In this document: positions 8,582-17,340 of the stretch, piece by piece
How positions within the stretch are numbered: position 1 is the first letter of the stretch
How the letters are laid out: every line of letters begins with the position of its first letter
Source: Nostoc foliaceum FACHB-393
GTDB taxonomy: Bacteria; Cyanobacteriota; Cyanobacteriia; Cyanobacteriales; Nostocaceae
Direction of reading: 5' to 3'
NCBI RefSeq assembly: GCF_014698505.1
Contig: NZ_JACJTD010000022.1
Span: 1 to 64,000 of the forward strand
Length of the DNA stretch: 64,000 bases
The notes under the pieces: model-generated
The model's database searches: none
Seen by the model: the letters and a program-made list of their open reading frames with translations, nothing else
Told to the model about the DNA's origin: nothing
Translations under genes and position numbers: made by a program

Positions 8582-9271
8582 CTAACTTACCGAATGATAT
8601 GATCCCGTATTTTCGTTAAATTCCCATCCCATACCCGATTTATCCTTGCCCTTGCACCATGCCACAAAAAGCGGTGGGTGCAGCTTCATTCGCTGTTCGC
8701 GTACAGTTTCTTGACTTACACCAAGTCTTGAAGCTAAACCTTCTTCCGTCAACGGTTGGATTCGGGGAGTATGCCCTTGGAAGGATGAATTATTGTACGA
8801 TTTATTGCCCCGCCTCGGTTGGTTGTTGAGATGATTTTGAATTTTAATAATCGCCTCAGTAAACTGTGTCATTCGGGCTGTTATCCCCTCCACTTTTTCT
8901 GATAAATTGGTGAGATTAGGGATTGCTGTGGTTTCGTTGCTATTAGATTCACTTGAAAACTGTGACTCCAGCTTATCAAGTCGTGAGCAAATAGCTAATA
9001 TCGTTTCATTCGTAGGACTGCCGTTACTATTATTACCATTAACTAAGTACTCCTCAACACTTGCCTTAATCTTAGAGTCCAAGCGTTTATCTAAATTATC
9101 GCCACCAATTGCATCAAGGTTATCTATATCATCTAGGTAGAGTTCGATAAATTGGGTCAGCGTGGCTGTTGCCGTCGTGCCTTTCTCCCGGCAACGGGCG
9201 ATAAACTGCTCCCACATCTTTTGGTCACAGTTAAAAGATGCCAGTTTCTTGTTTTTCCCTGTTTGGCTCAT
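8582..9271 (-). CDS. DNA-binding-like protein with N-terminal plasmid-type domain and C-terminal HTH
   Basis: The 229-residue protein begins MSQTGKNKKLASFNCDQKMW. The first 50 residues resemble the short N-terminal region of small plasmid ribbon-helix-helix-like proteins. The middle is a coiled-coil stretch (ICSRLDKLESQ, LSEKVEGITARMTQF), and the end carries TEEGLASRLGVSQETVREQR, a clear helix-turn-helix. It lies just downstream of the recombinase on the same strand, so it may act with it as an accessory DNA-binding factor. That role is inference. Confidence 0.55.
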   Translation of the reverse strand: MSQTGKNKKLASFNCDQKMWEQFIARCREKGTTATATLTQFIELYLDDIDNLDAIGGDNLDKRLDSKIKASVEEYLVNGNNSNGSPTNETILAICSRLDKLESQFSSESNSNETTAIPNLTNLSEKVEGITARMTQFTEAIIKIQNHLNNQPRRGNKSYNNSSFQGHTPRIQPLTEEGLASRLGVSQETVREQRMKLHPPLFVAWCKGKDKSGMGWEFNENTGSYHSVS

Positions 9272-9273
9272 GT

Positions 9274-9468
9274 CTAGGTACTATCTAGGTTAACCGGGAC
9301 TGGACACGACCGAATAAGCGCGTCATCCATCTTGATAACTACCTTGACAGTATCATTTTGGAGCGCATGAGCGCGATGGCGTACCCGCCATGAACCGGTG
9401 GCGATTGCTTTTTTACCGATGTTTGCTTTTTTTACGCAGTGCGTGAGAAGTCCCAACACGCCCGACAT
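9274..9468 (-). CDS. Possible small ORF between recombinase and DNA-binding gene
   Basis: A minus-strand frame from ATG 9468 gives 64 residues beginning MSGVLGLLTHCVKKANIGKK. It overlaps the recombinase 3' end by about 56 bp and ends two bases before the next start. The part outside the overlap (DTVKVVIKMDDALIRSCPVP) reads like protein. It may equally be an intergenic chance frame. Confidence 0.25.
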   Translation of the reverse strand: MSGVLGLLTHCVKKANIGKKAIATGSWRVRHRAHALQNDTVKVVIKMDDALIRSCPVPVNLDST

Positions 9469-10495
9469 GGTGAATGTACTTTGCAGTTGTCGCAGGCGAA
9501 GCATGGCCCAAATCTGCTTGCAAGTCGAAATCAGAAGCTCCATTTTTCTTAGCCAGCGTCGCATGAGTGTGGCGCAGAAAGTGGGCACTGAACTTAATTC
9601 CCGCACTAGCAGAAATTTCCGCCATCATCAACCGCAATCCGCGATCGCTTAGAGGTTTACCCCTATCCCGCCGGCTGGGACTAGGAAACACCGGCTGATC
9701 ATTGCTGGCATCGCCACGGTAATCCAGTAGCACTGCACTCGTCTCCGGATCGAGACTAATGGTTCTGGTTTTATTTCGTTTCCCCGTCACAGTTAACAAT
9801 AGACAATCTCCATCCTCCCGAAACTGCCGCCAAAATAACCCCGGCGTAACTATACGCTTACCATAATCAGAAGTTTGCCGCGCAATTTCTCCCGCCCTCA
9901 CTCCACTGTAAAAGACGAGAGTCAACAGCAGCCAATGCATCTTATTAGTGTTGTGTTGCAAATCTACTTCAATCGCCGCTTTTTCCAACTTAGCAATCTC
10001 GCGTTCCGACAGAATGCGCTCTGCGAGCTTATCGTCCCATTGGATACTTAAGTCCTTGCCCAAGTCGATAGCAAAATAACCAATAGAAGCTCTAGTACCC
10101 CACTCCCACAAACTTTTAATCGCCGCAGTGTATTTAGCTGCCGTATTTTTACTAATTCCATAAGTATTTTTCTGTCCCCGTACTGGCTTTTCATCTTTCA
10201 GCCAAGCAAGATAAGCGTGTAGATGGAATAACGTTACCATCCTCAAATCAGATATCCCAAACCGCGACTGCATATAATCAGCAAGCTCATAACCAATTTG
10301 CCGATATGCCCGTCGAGTTTGGTCGCTTTTAATAGTGACAGAATGCACCCATAGCTCAATTAGCTGCTCCGTCGAATTAATTCTCTGGCGGTTGGGAAAA
10401 TAATAATCCACAAGCGCAACCCGGGCTTGATCAAGCGGCAGAGTTACCATCTCCACTGCAAGTGATTCCACGCTTAATACAGGTAAATTTTCCAT
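9413..10495 (-). CDS. Tyrosine recombinase / phage-type integrase
   Basis: The full set of tyrosine-recombinase residues is visible in the C-terminal half: Arg in YSGVRAGEIARQ, the His-x-x-Arg box in SAHFLRHTHATLAKK, the second His in LGHASPATT, and the nucleophile Tyr in TTAKYIHHVG. The N-terminal half holds a SAM-like core-binding domain (TEQLIELWVHSVTIKSDQTR). The frame extends upstream to 10693, but ATG 10495 (MENLPVLSVESLAVEM) fits the usual family length, about 360 aa. It catalyses site-specific strand exchange. It could resolve plasmid multimers or integrate a nearby element; no att core is seen. Confidence 0.9.
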   Translation of the reverse strand: MENLPVLSVESLAVEMVTLPLDQARVALVDYYFPNRQRINSTEQLIELWVHSVTIKSDQTRRAYRQIGYELADYMQSRFGISDLRMVTLFHLHAYLAWLKDEKPVRGQKNTYGISKNTAAKYTAAIKSLWEWGTRASIGYFAIDLGKDLSIQWDDKLAERILSEREIAKLEKAAIEVDLQHNTNKMHWLLLTLVFYSGVRAGEIARQTSDYGKRIVTPGLFWRQFREDGDCLLLTVTGKRNKTRTISLDPETSAVLLDYRGDASNDQPVFPSPSRRDRGKPLSDRGLRLMMAEISASAGIKFSAHFLRHTHATLAKKNGASDFDLQADLGHASPATTAKYIHHVGRVGTSHALRKKSKHR

Positions 10496-10753
10496 AAGAT
10501 AAATCCCCAACCCCCACTGATAATTATGATGCCGAGAACTATAATTCCCGGTATCTTTATGATAGTTGTTTCCCAGACACGATCCAATTGCCCATCTAGA
10601 ATCATCTATATCGTATATACGCGGATATCCCGTATGCGATGATAGTAGGGGGAGATAGAGAGGTAGGGGGAGTGAGTAAATATTAGAACTCAAAGCAAAT
10701 GGTTAAAGAACTGGTTAGAAATCACTTCTCCACAACAAAAGCGCGAGGGACTG

Positions 10754-11236
10754 GTGGAATATCCGCAGATAAATATAAAACTTCTGTCAGAAGAAGACCG
10801 GGAGTTGGTGAAGCAGGCCAAGCAGCGTGCTGAGGATTTGCGCTTAACTTTTAAAGAGTTTGTGCTGGATTGTATTAGAAATGCACTTGTAGAAGAGAGT
10901 CCCGATAGTGCAGATAGTGCAACTGCTGCCGAAATTGAAGCTTTGAAAGCTCAAATCGCCGCCCTGTCAGAGAAAGTGAGTATTCCTTCTGCGACCAAAA
11001 CGGAAGTGCATACCCTCCAGGAAAGGGTAAATCAATTGCGGGTGGGAATTTCAAATGAAATTAAGAAGGATAGGGAGCAACTTGCTTCTTTGACGTTGGC
11101 GCTCTCCCGACTTGAAAGCCAAATTGAACAGCTGGTGCCTTCTTTAAATCTTCAAGTGGATGGCGAGGTAAATTCAAACAGTGATGGCGATTGGCTTTTT
11201 GGAGAAGACTCCGGTGCTGAACTACCGTTAACTTAA
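10754..11236 (+). CDS. Ribbon-helix-helix-like plasmid protein with coiled coil
   Basis: The gene starts at GTG 10754 with GAGGGA just upstream. The first 45 residues (YPQINIKLLSEEDRELVKQA, LRLTFKEFVLDCIRNAL) match the strand-helix-helix pattern of plasmid RHH proteins. The remaining part is a coiled coil with a Gln/Glu-rich heptad pattern and an acidic tail. It is divergent from the recombinase across about 260 bp. A partition or regulatory role is plausible. No specific family is recognised. Confidence 0.55.
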   Translation: MEYPQINIKLLSEEDRELVKQAKQRAEDLRLTFKEFVLDCIRNALVEESPDSADSATAAEIEALKAQIAALSEKVSIPSATKTEVHTLQERVNQLRVGISNEIKKDREQLASLTLALSRLESQIEQLVPSLNLQVDGEVNSNSDGDWLFGEDSGAELPLT

Positions 11237-11261
11237 GCATGGGAATTGAAGAATGGGGACG

Positions 11262-11312
11262 GCGTAAAGCCTGCGGCATAGCTACGCTTAACGCGCAGCG
11301 TCTCGTAGAGAA
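11262..11312. repeat. Short dispersed palindromic repeat overlapping the 3' end of the AIPR-like gene
   Basis: It contains GCGTAAAGCCTGCGGCATAG and CGCGCAGCGTCTCGTAGAGA. The second core recurs at 30237-30295 and, inverted, at 54602-54630. On the minus strand this DNA encodes the last eight or so residues and the stop of the AIPR-like protein. Confidence 0.75.
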
Positions 11313-12340
11313 TAAATTCGCCTGCGCCTTTCTGCCATGCTTTCAAGCACCAGGTAGTTATAGTCTTGGTCTAGGAATACCCGATAGGATGCAATTATGG
11401 GTAGTGCCAGGTCAGTTGGCGCACCAAACCCAAACGAGTACTTGCTATCGGGAAGCAAGGTACTTTTGCGTGTATCGATTGATGCTAAATCGTTGACACC
11501 CTTTCTTCTGGGGTTGCTGATATGTTCTTGGATGATTTCGTACAGTCTTTGCTCTATCCACAGAGCTTTGGGAAGTAGAGGCAGTAGAAGAGTTAATCTT
11601 TCTCTCTCAGTGTCTGTGATTTGGCTTGGGGTATTCGTACCTGTAGGGTGCTTGCTTCGTTTATTGCCGTCGGGATTGTATCTATTTCTGTCGAGGCAGT
11701 TGATCAGCTTGAACAAGTGGTTAACATTACACTGTGCATTTCTAGGAGCGCCGCTTTGGTTTTGGTAATAGGCTATTCTAAATTTTCTATCTTCTGCTCT
11801 TTCTAACTGGGCTAAATACTGCTTGATAAATTTGTAATCTCCCCTGGCGTTGACTTTGGAGCGAGAATCCACTGGCGATGTGGTATTTGAGGCGAGAGCG
11901 ATATCTTTAGCCTCCTCTTCCTGGAGTCCGATGTGGATGGTAACTTTGACTCTGGCTTGGGTTAGGTCATATTTGTAATTTTTAGCTTGCTCAAATGCTA
12001 AAACTGTGTGACCTCCGTTGATAATGCCATCGCTACCCCCCTCGCTAGCTTCTAAGACTTCTAACTCCAGTTCGGTTTTGTTTTTGCTAGGTTTAACTTT
12101 ATTGGCTGACAGAACGATTCCACTGTGACGAGAGAAGAATTTTTCTGGTTGAGTCGTCACAGAGTCAAAGATTTGTCGGTATGTCGCACTTTTGCGGTTT
12201 GGTTCCCGGATGTTGGGTTCTAGGGGTAGGTTTGTGGGAAACCTGTCCACATGGGCGGTGGCGATAATGCAATTGGGGTTTGCATGGAAATAGTTGTCTA
12301 CTTTAATAATCCAGTTTTTCGGCATGGGTGGTTTCTGCAT
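11288..12340 (-). CDS. AIPR-like (abortive infection phage resistance family) protein
   Basis: The 350-residue protein carries the hallmark of AIPR-family proteins: an early region ending in IINGGHTVLAFEQA, which is equivalent to the NGGQT block. It is followed by VKVTIHIGLQEEEAKDIALA and NTTSPVDSRSK, matching the segment after that block in the family. AIPR proteins are known from abortive-infection loci and other defence islands. This copy is shorter than the usual 550 to 700 residues. The final residues (YSLRDAAR) come from the dispersed repeat, so the native C-terminus may have been replaced. Activity is uncertain. Confidence 0.6.
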   Translation of the reverse strand: MQKPPMPKNWIIKVDNYFHANPNCIIATAHVDRFPTNLPLEPNIREPNRKSATYRQIFDSVTTQPEKFFSRHSGIVLSANKVKPSKNKTELELEVLEASEGGSDGIINGGHTVLAFEQAKNYKYDLTQARVKVTIHIGLQEEEAKDIALASNTTSPVDSRSKVNARGDYKFIKQYLAQLERAEDRKFRIAYYQNQSGAPRNAQCNVNHLFKLINCLDRNRYNPDGNKRSKHPTGTNTPSQITDTERERLTLLLPLLPKALWIEQRLYEIIQEHISNPRRKGVNDLASIDTRKSTLLPDSKYSFGFGAPTDLALPIIASYRVFLDQDYNYLVLESMAERRRRIYSLRDAAR

Positions 12341-12390
12341 CTTAGCGATACATTCTCAATTATTCTTCTCGAGCGTCTCAGTCTCATCCC

Positions 12391-12588
12391 ACAGTCATCC
12401 TGGGTGGTGGCTTCGCTGGACTGTTTACAGCTTTACACTTAAGCCAGCAAAATTATTCCCATCCGATTATTTTAATTGAACAGCGCGATCGCTTCAGTTT
12501 CAAGCCGTTATTGTACGAACTACTAAGCGGCGAAAACACTTGCGCCACTTGTGCTGAACGGATTATTCCCGGCTCATTGAACGGATAG
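12391..12588 (+). pseudogene. Fragment of a type II NADH dehydrogenase (NDH-2) gene
   Basis: In-frame codons 12391-12588 read TVILGGGFAGLFTALHLSQ, then PIILIEQRDRFSFKPLLYEL and LSGE. This is the FAD-binding GxGxxG start and second-strand region of NDH-2 proteins, which transfer electrons from NADH to quinone. The frame then runs 20-odd unrelated residues to a TAG. Only about 45 of roughly 400 residues remain, and no good start is present. A HIP1 site lies inside. It is a clear gene remnant. Confidence 0.75.
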
Positions 12589-12765
12589 CTTAACGTGTAT
12601 AAAAACAACAAGAATAGTAGATGATAATCATGCCTTGGAACCTAAAGCAATTATCTCAGTAATGCAAATCCAAGGGTCTACTTTTCTCATTTCAGTAAAT
12701 TCACTGCAACAGTATTTCTCTAGAAAGGTACATAAAAGTATAAGTTAACTTTCAGGAAAATTACG

Positions 12766-13362
12766 ATGAATTTTACAGAGTCTATCAAAAATGAGCTAAT
12801 TTATTCAGGTATAATTGACCAAACTTTAAAGGTAGGAGATATTATTCCTAATTTCATTCTACTTAATGCTTTCGGTCAAGCAGTAGAATTACAAAAATTA
12901 CTAGTTAGTGGGCCTGTAGTTATTTCCTTTTTTCGAGGTTCTTGGTGTCCTTTCTGTAACTTAGAACTAGCAGGACTCCAGCAAGCATTACCTGCAATTA
13001 AAACATTAGGAGCATCACTAATTGCTATTTCACCTCAAACTACTCGTCATACCATATCAACTGTAGAAAAACATGAACTAACTTATGAAGTATTAAGCGA
13101 TCGCAGCAATATGATTGCTCGTCAATTTGGAATTGTGTTTCAAATCCCGGAGTATCTAAGACCTATATTAGAGTCAAAGGGTCATGTGTTACCTAGATAC
13201 AATGGAGATGAGTCTTTTGAACTACCTATTCCAGCTACATTTGTAGTTGATCGAGACGGAAAAATCGTTTATGCTTTTGTTGATGCAGATTATACTAAAC
13301 GGTTAGACCCAATTGAAATAGTGAGTATTCTACGAAATATTCCTACAGTTAGCAAAAGCTAG
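12766..13362 (+). CDS. Peroxiredoxin-like protein (AhpC/TSA superfamily)
   Basis: The 198-residue protein has the thioredoxin-fold redox motif GSWCPFCNLELAGLQ at residues 57-71, with the peroxidatic-type Cys in a CPFC arrangement. Family-typical SLIAISPQT, YEVLSDRSNMIARQFGIVF and IPATFVVDRDGKIVYAF follow. It should reduce peroxides in the cytoplasm using thiol reductants. TTG and upstream options are poor; ATG 12766 follows a CAGGAAA Shine-Dalgarno sequence. It lies upstream of an msrA gene on the same strand with a gap of about 300 bp, so the two may form an oxidative-stress pair. Confidence 0.85.
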   Translation: MNFTESIKNELIYSGIIDQTLKVGDIIPNFILLNAFGQAVELQKLLVSGPVVISFFRGSWCPFCNLELAGLQQALPAIKTLGASLIAISPQTTRHTISTVEKHELTYEVLSDRSNMIARQFGIVFQIPEYLRPILESKGHVLPRYNGDESFELPIPATFVVDRDGKIVYAFVDADYTKRLDPIEIVSILRNIPTVSKS

Positions 13363-13659
13363 TACCGTTATGCGTAATTCGTAATTCATAATTCGTAATT
13401 CGTAATTTAGATACTGCAAGCCTTCCATTGATTTGGAATGGGTATTTTATTTACGCCGTGCTGTAGTAGTAATTTTAGATTTAACTATTTTTTCCAATTC
13501 TTAGATAATATTCAGCTTTATACCATACTCGTATCAGGATAATCTGTAATTCTAATAATTAAAATAAATCAGGCAGCTTTGAGAAAATATTTCCTTCTCA
13601 AGTATCTATCTGATTTGATGATTTTTATTTAGAATTATCACAAAATAGTTGTCAAAGAC
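13363..13659. other. Intergenic region between peroxiredoxin-like gene and msrA
   Basis: About 300 bp, with the AATTCGT tandem repeat near its left end. I see no gene or clear terminator. Confidence 0.45.
13371..13408. repeat. Tandem AATTCGT-type repeat
   Basis: The run of overlapping ATTCGTAATTC units (GCGTAATTCGTAATTCATAA and following) is a typical short tandem repeat of Nostoc intergenic DNA. Its position just after the peroxiredoxin-like stop is where such runs are usually seen. Confidence 0.75.
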
Positions 13660-14151
13660 ATGCAAAACGCTAATCTACAAAAAGCGACATTTGGAGCAGG
13701 CTGTTTCTGGGGAGTTGAAGCAGCATTTCGTCAAGTAAAAGGAGTAACTTCTACAGCAGTTGGTTACAGTGGCGGACACTTTGAAAATCCAACCTACGAA
13801 GATGTCTGTAGAGGCAAAACTGGACATGCTGAAGCAGTGGAAGTGGAATACAATCCAGCAATAGTATCTTACGATCAACTGCTAAATGTGTTTTGGAATA
13901 AGCACAATCCCACAGCATCAAACCACGAGGAACCAGATGTTGGTTATCAATATCGGTCAGTGATATTTTTCCACACTCCAGAGCAGGAATTATTAGCAAG
14001 AGCCTCCAAGGAGCAGCTTGAAAATAGTTCTCGTTATCGCAAAAATCCAATTGTGACGGAGATTGTAGCTGCACCGCAATTCTATAGAGCGGAAGAGTAT
14101 CATCAGCAATATCTGGAGAAGCATGGACGAGCATCTTACAGGATAGGCTAA
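13660..14151 (+). CDS. msrA: Peptide methionine-(S)-S-oxide reductase MsrA, cytoplasmic
   Basis: The 163-residue protein has the MsrA active-site motif [12 protein letters not shown] at residues 12-23, with the catalytic Cys. It also has the conserved [17 protein letters not shown] and [13 protein letters not shown] blocks and the late [11 protein letters not shown] strand. It reduces methionine-S-sulfoxide in proteins with thioredoxin. The length matches the family. There is no signal peptide, so it should be cytoplasmic. It is convergent with a second, membrane-anchored msrA. Confidence 0.95.
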   Translation: MQNANLQKATFGAGCFWGVEAAFRQVKGVTSTAVGYSGGHFENPTYEDVCRGKTGHAEAVEVEYNPAIVSYDQLLNVFWNKHNPTASNHEEPDVGYQYRSVIFFHTPEQELLARASKEQLENSSRYRKNPIVTEIVAAPQFYRAEEYHQQYLEKHGRASYRIG

Positions 14152-14200
14152 TCTTTCACTGGTTCAGGGGGATGTTAAAAGCCGAATGCTACAAATCCCC

Positions 14201-14878
14201 TTACTTGCTATACATATGAGGGAACTTTGCTTGAAGTTTAGCCAGCTTCGGCAAGTCATTCATTACAACATAGCGATCGCTCGGATGATGCACTATATAA
14301 TTCTGATGGTATGCCGCAGCCTGATAAAAACTTTTCAAAGGATCTAATTCCGTCACAATCGGCTTGTCGAAGATTTGCGATTTGTTGAGTTGAGCGATAT
14401 ATTCTTGTGCAGCTTGTTTCTGCTCATCGTTAGCAAAAAAGATCGCCGAACGATATTGCTTACCTGAGTCTGGGCCTTGTCGATTTAACTCTGTTGGGTT
14501 ATGCGCTACCAAAAAGTAGACCTTCAGAAGCTGGTTATATGATATTTTTGATGGATCGTAAGTGATTTTTACGGATTCAGCATGATTAGTTAATCCAGCA
14601 CTGACAAGTGTGTAGTCTGCGGTTCTTGCATCGCCTCCAGAAAAGCCAGAAACGACATCAGAAACACCTAATAGATGCTCAAAAACTGCTTCCATTCCCC
14701 AGTAGCACCCACCAGCGAAAACCGCTACTTGCTTTCCCTGCGGTGCAGCATTCGAGATATCAGTGGCGGGAGCAGAAAGCATCACACGAGACGCACCGTA
14801 TAGGAGTAAAAAAGTCAGCGAAATGATGGACAAGTTGCGTAATAACTGACGGGAGAGAGTAAAGTTATGAATTGACAT
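14201..14878 (-). CDS. msrA: MsrA with N-terminal membrane anchor or signal sequence
   Basis: The catalytic motif here is FAGGCYWGMEAVFEHLLG, with Tyr in place of the usual Phe, which is seen in one MsrA branch. HAESVKITYDP and YRSAIFFANDEQK follow. The first 40 residues (residues 13-32 LRNLSIISLTFLLLYGASRV) form a membrane anchor or signal peptide, so this enzyme probably acts in the periplasm or thylakoid lumen. It repairs oxidised methionine in exported proteins. It converges on the cytoplasmic msrA, the two stops being about 50 bp apart. The pair thus covers two compartments. Confidence 0.9.
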   Translation of the reverse strand: MSIHNFTLSRQLLRNLSIISLTFLLLYGASRVMLSAPATDISNAAPQGKQVAVFAGGCYWGMEAVFEHLLGVSDVVSGFSGGDARTADYTLVSAGLTNHAESVKITYDPSKISYNQLLKVYFLVAHNPTELNRQGPDSGKQYRSAIFFANDEQKQAAQEYIAQLNKSQIFDKPIVTELDPLKSFYQAAAYHQNYIVHHPSDRYVVMNDLPKLAKLQAKFPHMYSK

Positions 14879-14934
14879 GAGGTTGTGAACTCCTTTATTT
14901 AATAGAAGAAGAACCGAGTTTATTCAGCTATAGA

Positions 14935-14963
14935 GCGATGTCTACGACGGGCTACGCCTACGC
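14935..14963. repeat. 29-bp dispersed repeat, copy 1 (inverted relative to copy 2)
   Basis: The sequence (GCGATGTCTACGACGGGCTA and nine more bases) is the exact reverse complement of 24798-24826. On the minus strand it follows directly on the truncated glucosidase N-terminus and supplies its stop. Confidence 0.85.
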
Positions 14964-15203
14964 AAAACAAAGTCGCTGATGATTATCAGAAATACCAAAA
15001 ATTCCATCTTCACCCCAACGGTAGGCGCGAGAACGAGCCTGATCGTGGGTGAAATAGTCCCAAGCTGTACCGTTGGGGCTGTTGTCTTCGCGTACTGTTC
15101 CCCATTGGCGATCGCTTAAATAAGGCCCCCATCTGCGCCAATGGGATATCTGATTTTGGGCTTCTGCTAATCTGATTTCTTCTTGGGTTGGAGTTGTCAT
15201 CAT
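14958..15203 (-). pseudogene. N-terminal remnant of a large MGH1-like glucosidase gene
   Basis: The 81 residues read [18 protein letters not shown], then [39 protein letters not shown] and [19 protein letters not shown]. This is the conserved N-terminus of cyanobacterial MGH1-like glucosidases, which are around 900 residues long. The frame then enters the 29-bp repeat (GCGTAGGCGTAGCC on this strand) and stops at once. At least 90 percent of the gene is missing, so it cannot be an enzyme. Confidence 0.75.
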
Positions 15204-15620
15204 CTCACCCCGTGCATATCTGCACTTTATTTTAATTAATTTGATATATTGAGTATCACGTTTTTATCAAAGATTGGGCTGATATTTTGATTAAAATTTG
15301 CTAGGTGAATTGATAAATAAAAATCTCGGATAAACTCAGGAAAAATTTATATTAATTTTTATTATCAAAATAAATCAGATTTACTGTCCAAATTCAATAC
15401 ACATAAGTCAACACTCTTTCTGGCGATCGATATTTGGATTATCAGTTATGAATCCTATAATGTGCTGAGAGTGGTATTAAGAGTTGATGAAAGATCAATT
15501 TTTGAATTTGTTTCAACTAGAATCTTAATTGCTAATCAAGCTTAAATTATAAGTAGCCCAATCAAATCGTTTTTCAGTTGCTATATTAGACTATAAATCT
15601 AACACAGATCGAAGTATAAT
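15204..15620. other. Intergenic region, AT-rich
   Basis: About 415 bp of AT-rich DNA between a minus-strand remnant and a plus-strand gene. No gene, repeat or RNA is recognised. Confidence 0.4.
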
Positions 15621-16445
15621 ATGTCGGAAAAAAAGACGGAAAAAAAAAGTGGAGAAGAGCCAAAAAGAGGTATTCCTTTATATGCTGATCGGAGTGAACC
15701 AGAAATTAATGACCCAGCTTTATCACAAGCCACTACAGTTTGGCGTGGCTCAAATGACATATCTTTTAAATTACTCCGATGCCTCGAAGCGATGCGGGAT
15801 CTTTCAAAAAGCATGGAAGGTCTAGCTAAACTTAATGATCCTACTTCCGAGAAGCGACTAGTAAAGCAACTTGCATCCCCGCTTTTTGCTTTGGGATCTG
15901 GCATTCTGGATATGTTTAACGAATTAGAAAGTAATGCCAAAGACTACACACTGATAGGATCTACTCAACACAAAGAGATCATCAGTAGGAAAAAAAAATT
16001 TATAGTAGAAGTACCTACAGATAATAAAAGTAATTTGCGTATTGTAAGAGATAAGATTGATTCACATATAGATAAAATCGCTGTAATTAGACCAGAAGAC
16101 TACTGGATTTACGTAGATATATTATCTTTCTTAAAGTGTATGAAAAGTTGCCTAGAGCAAATCTTGTACCTTCTGTCGTTGGATGTTTACGGTTGGACAA
16201 GGGACAGTGGGCATCCTGATGTATGGAGCTTAATGAGTGTTGATGGCACAGTAGTTGATTTTTATATGCAAAATGGTGAACCAGTAGCCATCATAAATGT
16301 AACTCTTGTAAAATCACCCAAACATGGTGTACTTAGTGAGATTAAAGCCTTTGTACCTTTATACAACGAAGTGGCGAGTAAATGTCAAGGTATAGAGTTA
16401 ATAAAAATTTCAAAATCAGATAAAACAGAATCATCGCAAATATGA
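15621..16445 (+). CDS. Hypothetical protein, 274 aa
   Basis: The N-terminal 20 residues are charged (SEKKTEKKSGEEPKRGIPL). The rest is mainly helical (LLRCLEAMRDLSKSMEGLAK, LASPLFALGSGILDMFNEL) and carries the core IVRDKIDSHIDKIAVIRPED. The C-terminal third is beta-rich (VVDFYMQNGEPVAIINVTLV). There is no signal peptide. It sits with the next plus-strand gene, about 100 bp away. No family is recognised. Confidence 0.55.
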   Translation: MSEKKTEKKSGEEPKRGIPLYADRSEPEINDPALSQATTVWRGSNDISFKLLRCLEAMRDLSKSMEGLAKLNDPTSEKRLVKQLASPLFALGSGILDMFNELESNAKDYTLIGSTQHKEIISRKKKFIVEVPTDNKSNLRIVRDKIDSHIDKIAVIRPEDYWIYVDILSFLKCMKSCLEQILYLLSLDVYGWTRDSGHPDVWSLMSVDGTVVDFYMQNGEPVAIINVTLVKSPKHGVLSEIKAFVPLYNEVASKCQGIELIKISKSDKTESSQI

Positions 16446-16543
16446 TACATAAATATTCCAAAAGCACAGTTTAACAAATAATAGGGTGTGTTATGCTGCA
16501 CGCTAACGCACCATACCACTTAATAAATAATTAAAACTTCATT

Positions 16544-17179
16544 ATGCGCTTCGGTCAACATCACCAATTTCTAGAAAAAGACGATGTTCGATTGGCCTTA
16601 ATCAACAGGGCAATCGCTCAATTTAAATTCTCTGCTGAACAGCTGAAAGAGCCATATCTACACAAAATTGACGAACACACAGCATTGTTTCTGAAAGGTT
16701 TTGGAAATGAGATCAATCTACTCTCCGCCTTTAGAGATATTTATTTGAACAGTCGAGAATTGCTTGACCTACTGCTGGGTCGAATAAGTCAGCAAACAGC
16801 TTCATCAGGGAATCAAACCCCGAAAGACTTTCTGCCGTTTGCCAAACGTCTAATGTGTGGGGACATCGATCATCTTAATCTGGAAATTATTTCCTTCTTA
16901 AAAACAAATATTAATTATATATTTCACATTAGAAAAATAAGAAACGAAATAAAGAAAAATCCATCATCCGTTGAATTTTTCTTTAATACGGATCACTTTG
17001 AAGCAAGAATGTCCTTGCCCATTGATAAGTCTGAATATGAATTACTAGAACATCTGGATATCGCAAATCTAGATGAAGCTAAAATGAAATCTTCTTATGC
17101 GTGTGTAATAAATTTAGATATTGCCTTCCCTGAAATGCTCCAATTTTGGAAAGCAGCCTTTGAAATTCAGCAACACTAA
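16544..17179 (+). CDS. Hypothetical helical protein, 211 aa
   Basis: It begins MRFGQHHQFLEKDDVRLALI and is helical throughout (LLSAFRDIYLNSRELLDLLL, HLNLEIISFLKTNINYIFHI). The segment IFHIRKIRNEIKKNPSSVEF recalls the RN-x4-H-like motif region of HEPN proteins, but the terminal His is not in place. HEPN membership is therefore only a thought. It is transcribed in the same direction as the previous gene. Confidence 0.5.
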   Translation: MRFGQHHQFLEKDDVRLALINRAIAQFKFSAEQLKEPYLHKIDEHTALFLKGFGNEINLLSAFRDIYLNSRELLDLLLGRISQQTASSGNQTPKDFLPFAKRLMCGDIDHLNLEIISFLKTNINYIFHIRKIRNEIKKNPSSVEFFFNTDHFEARMSLPIDKSEYELLEHLDIANLDEAKMKSSYACVINLDIAFPEMLQFWKAAFEIQQH

Positions 17180-17340
17180 AAAACTTTAAGTTTAAACACT
17201 GCTTCTCGCGTAGAATCATTAAACTAGAAACTATAGAAGTGCGATCGCTGTGACAGATTAATCTCCTGCATAACTCTGGCAAAATAAAATAATTTATACA
17301 GAGAATGGGTTACAGCTTTATTTTCTAACATTAATAAAAT

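Noticed and set aside
16544-17179. HEPN nuclease
   Set aside because: The RN-x4-H motif is incomplete, so the family cannot be supported.
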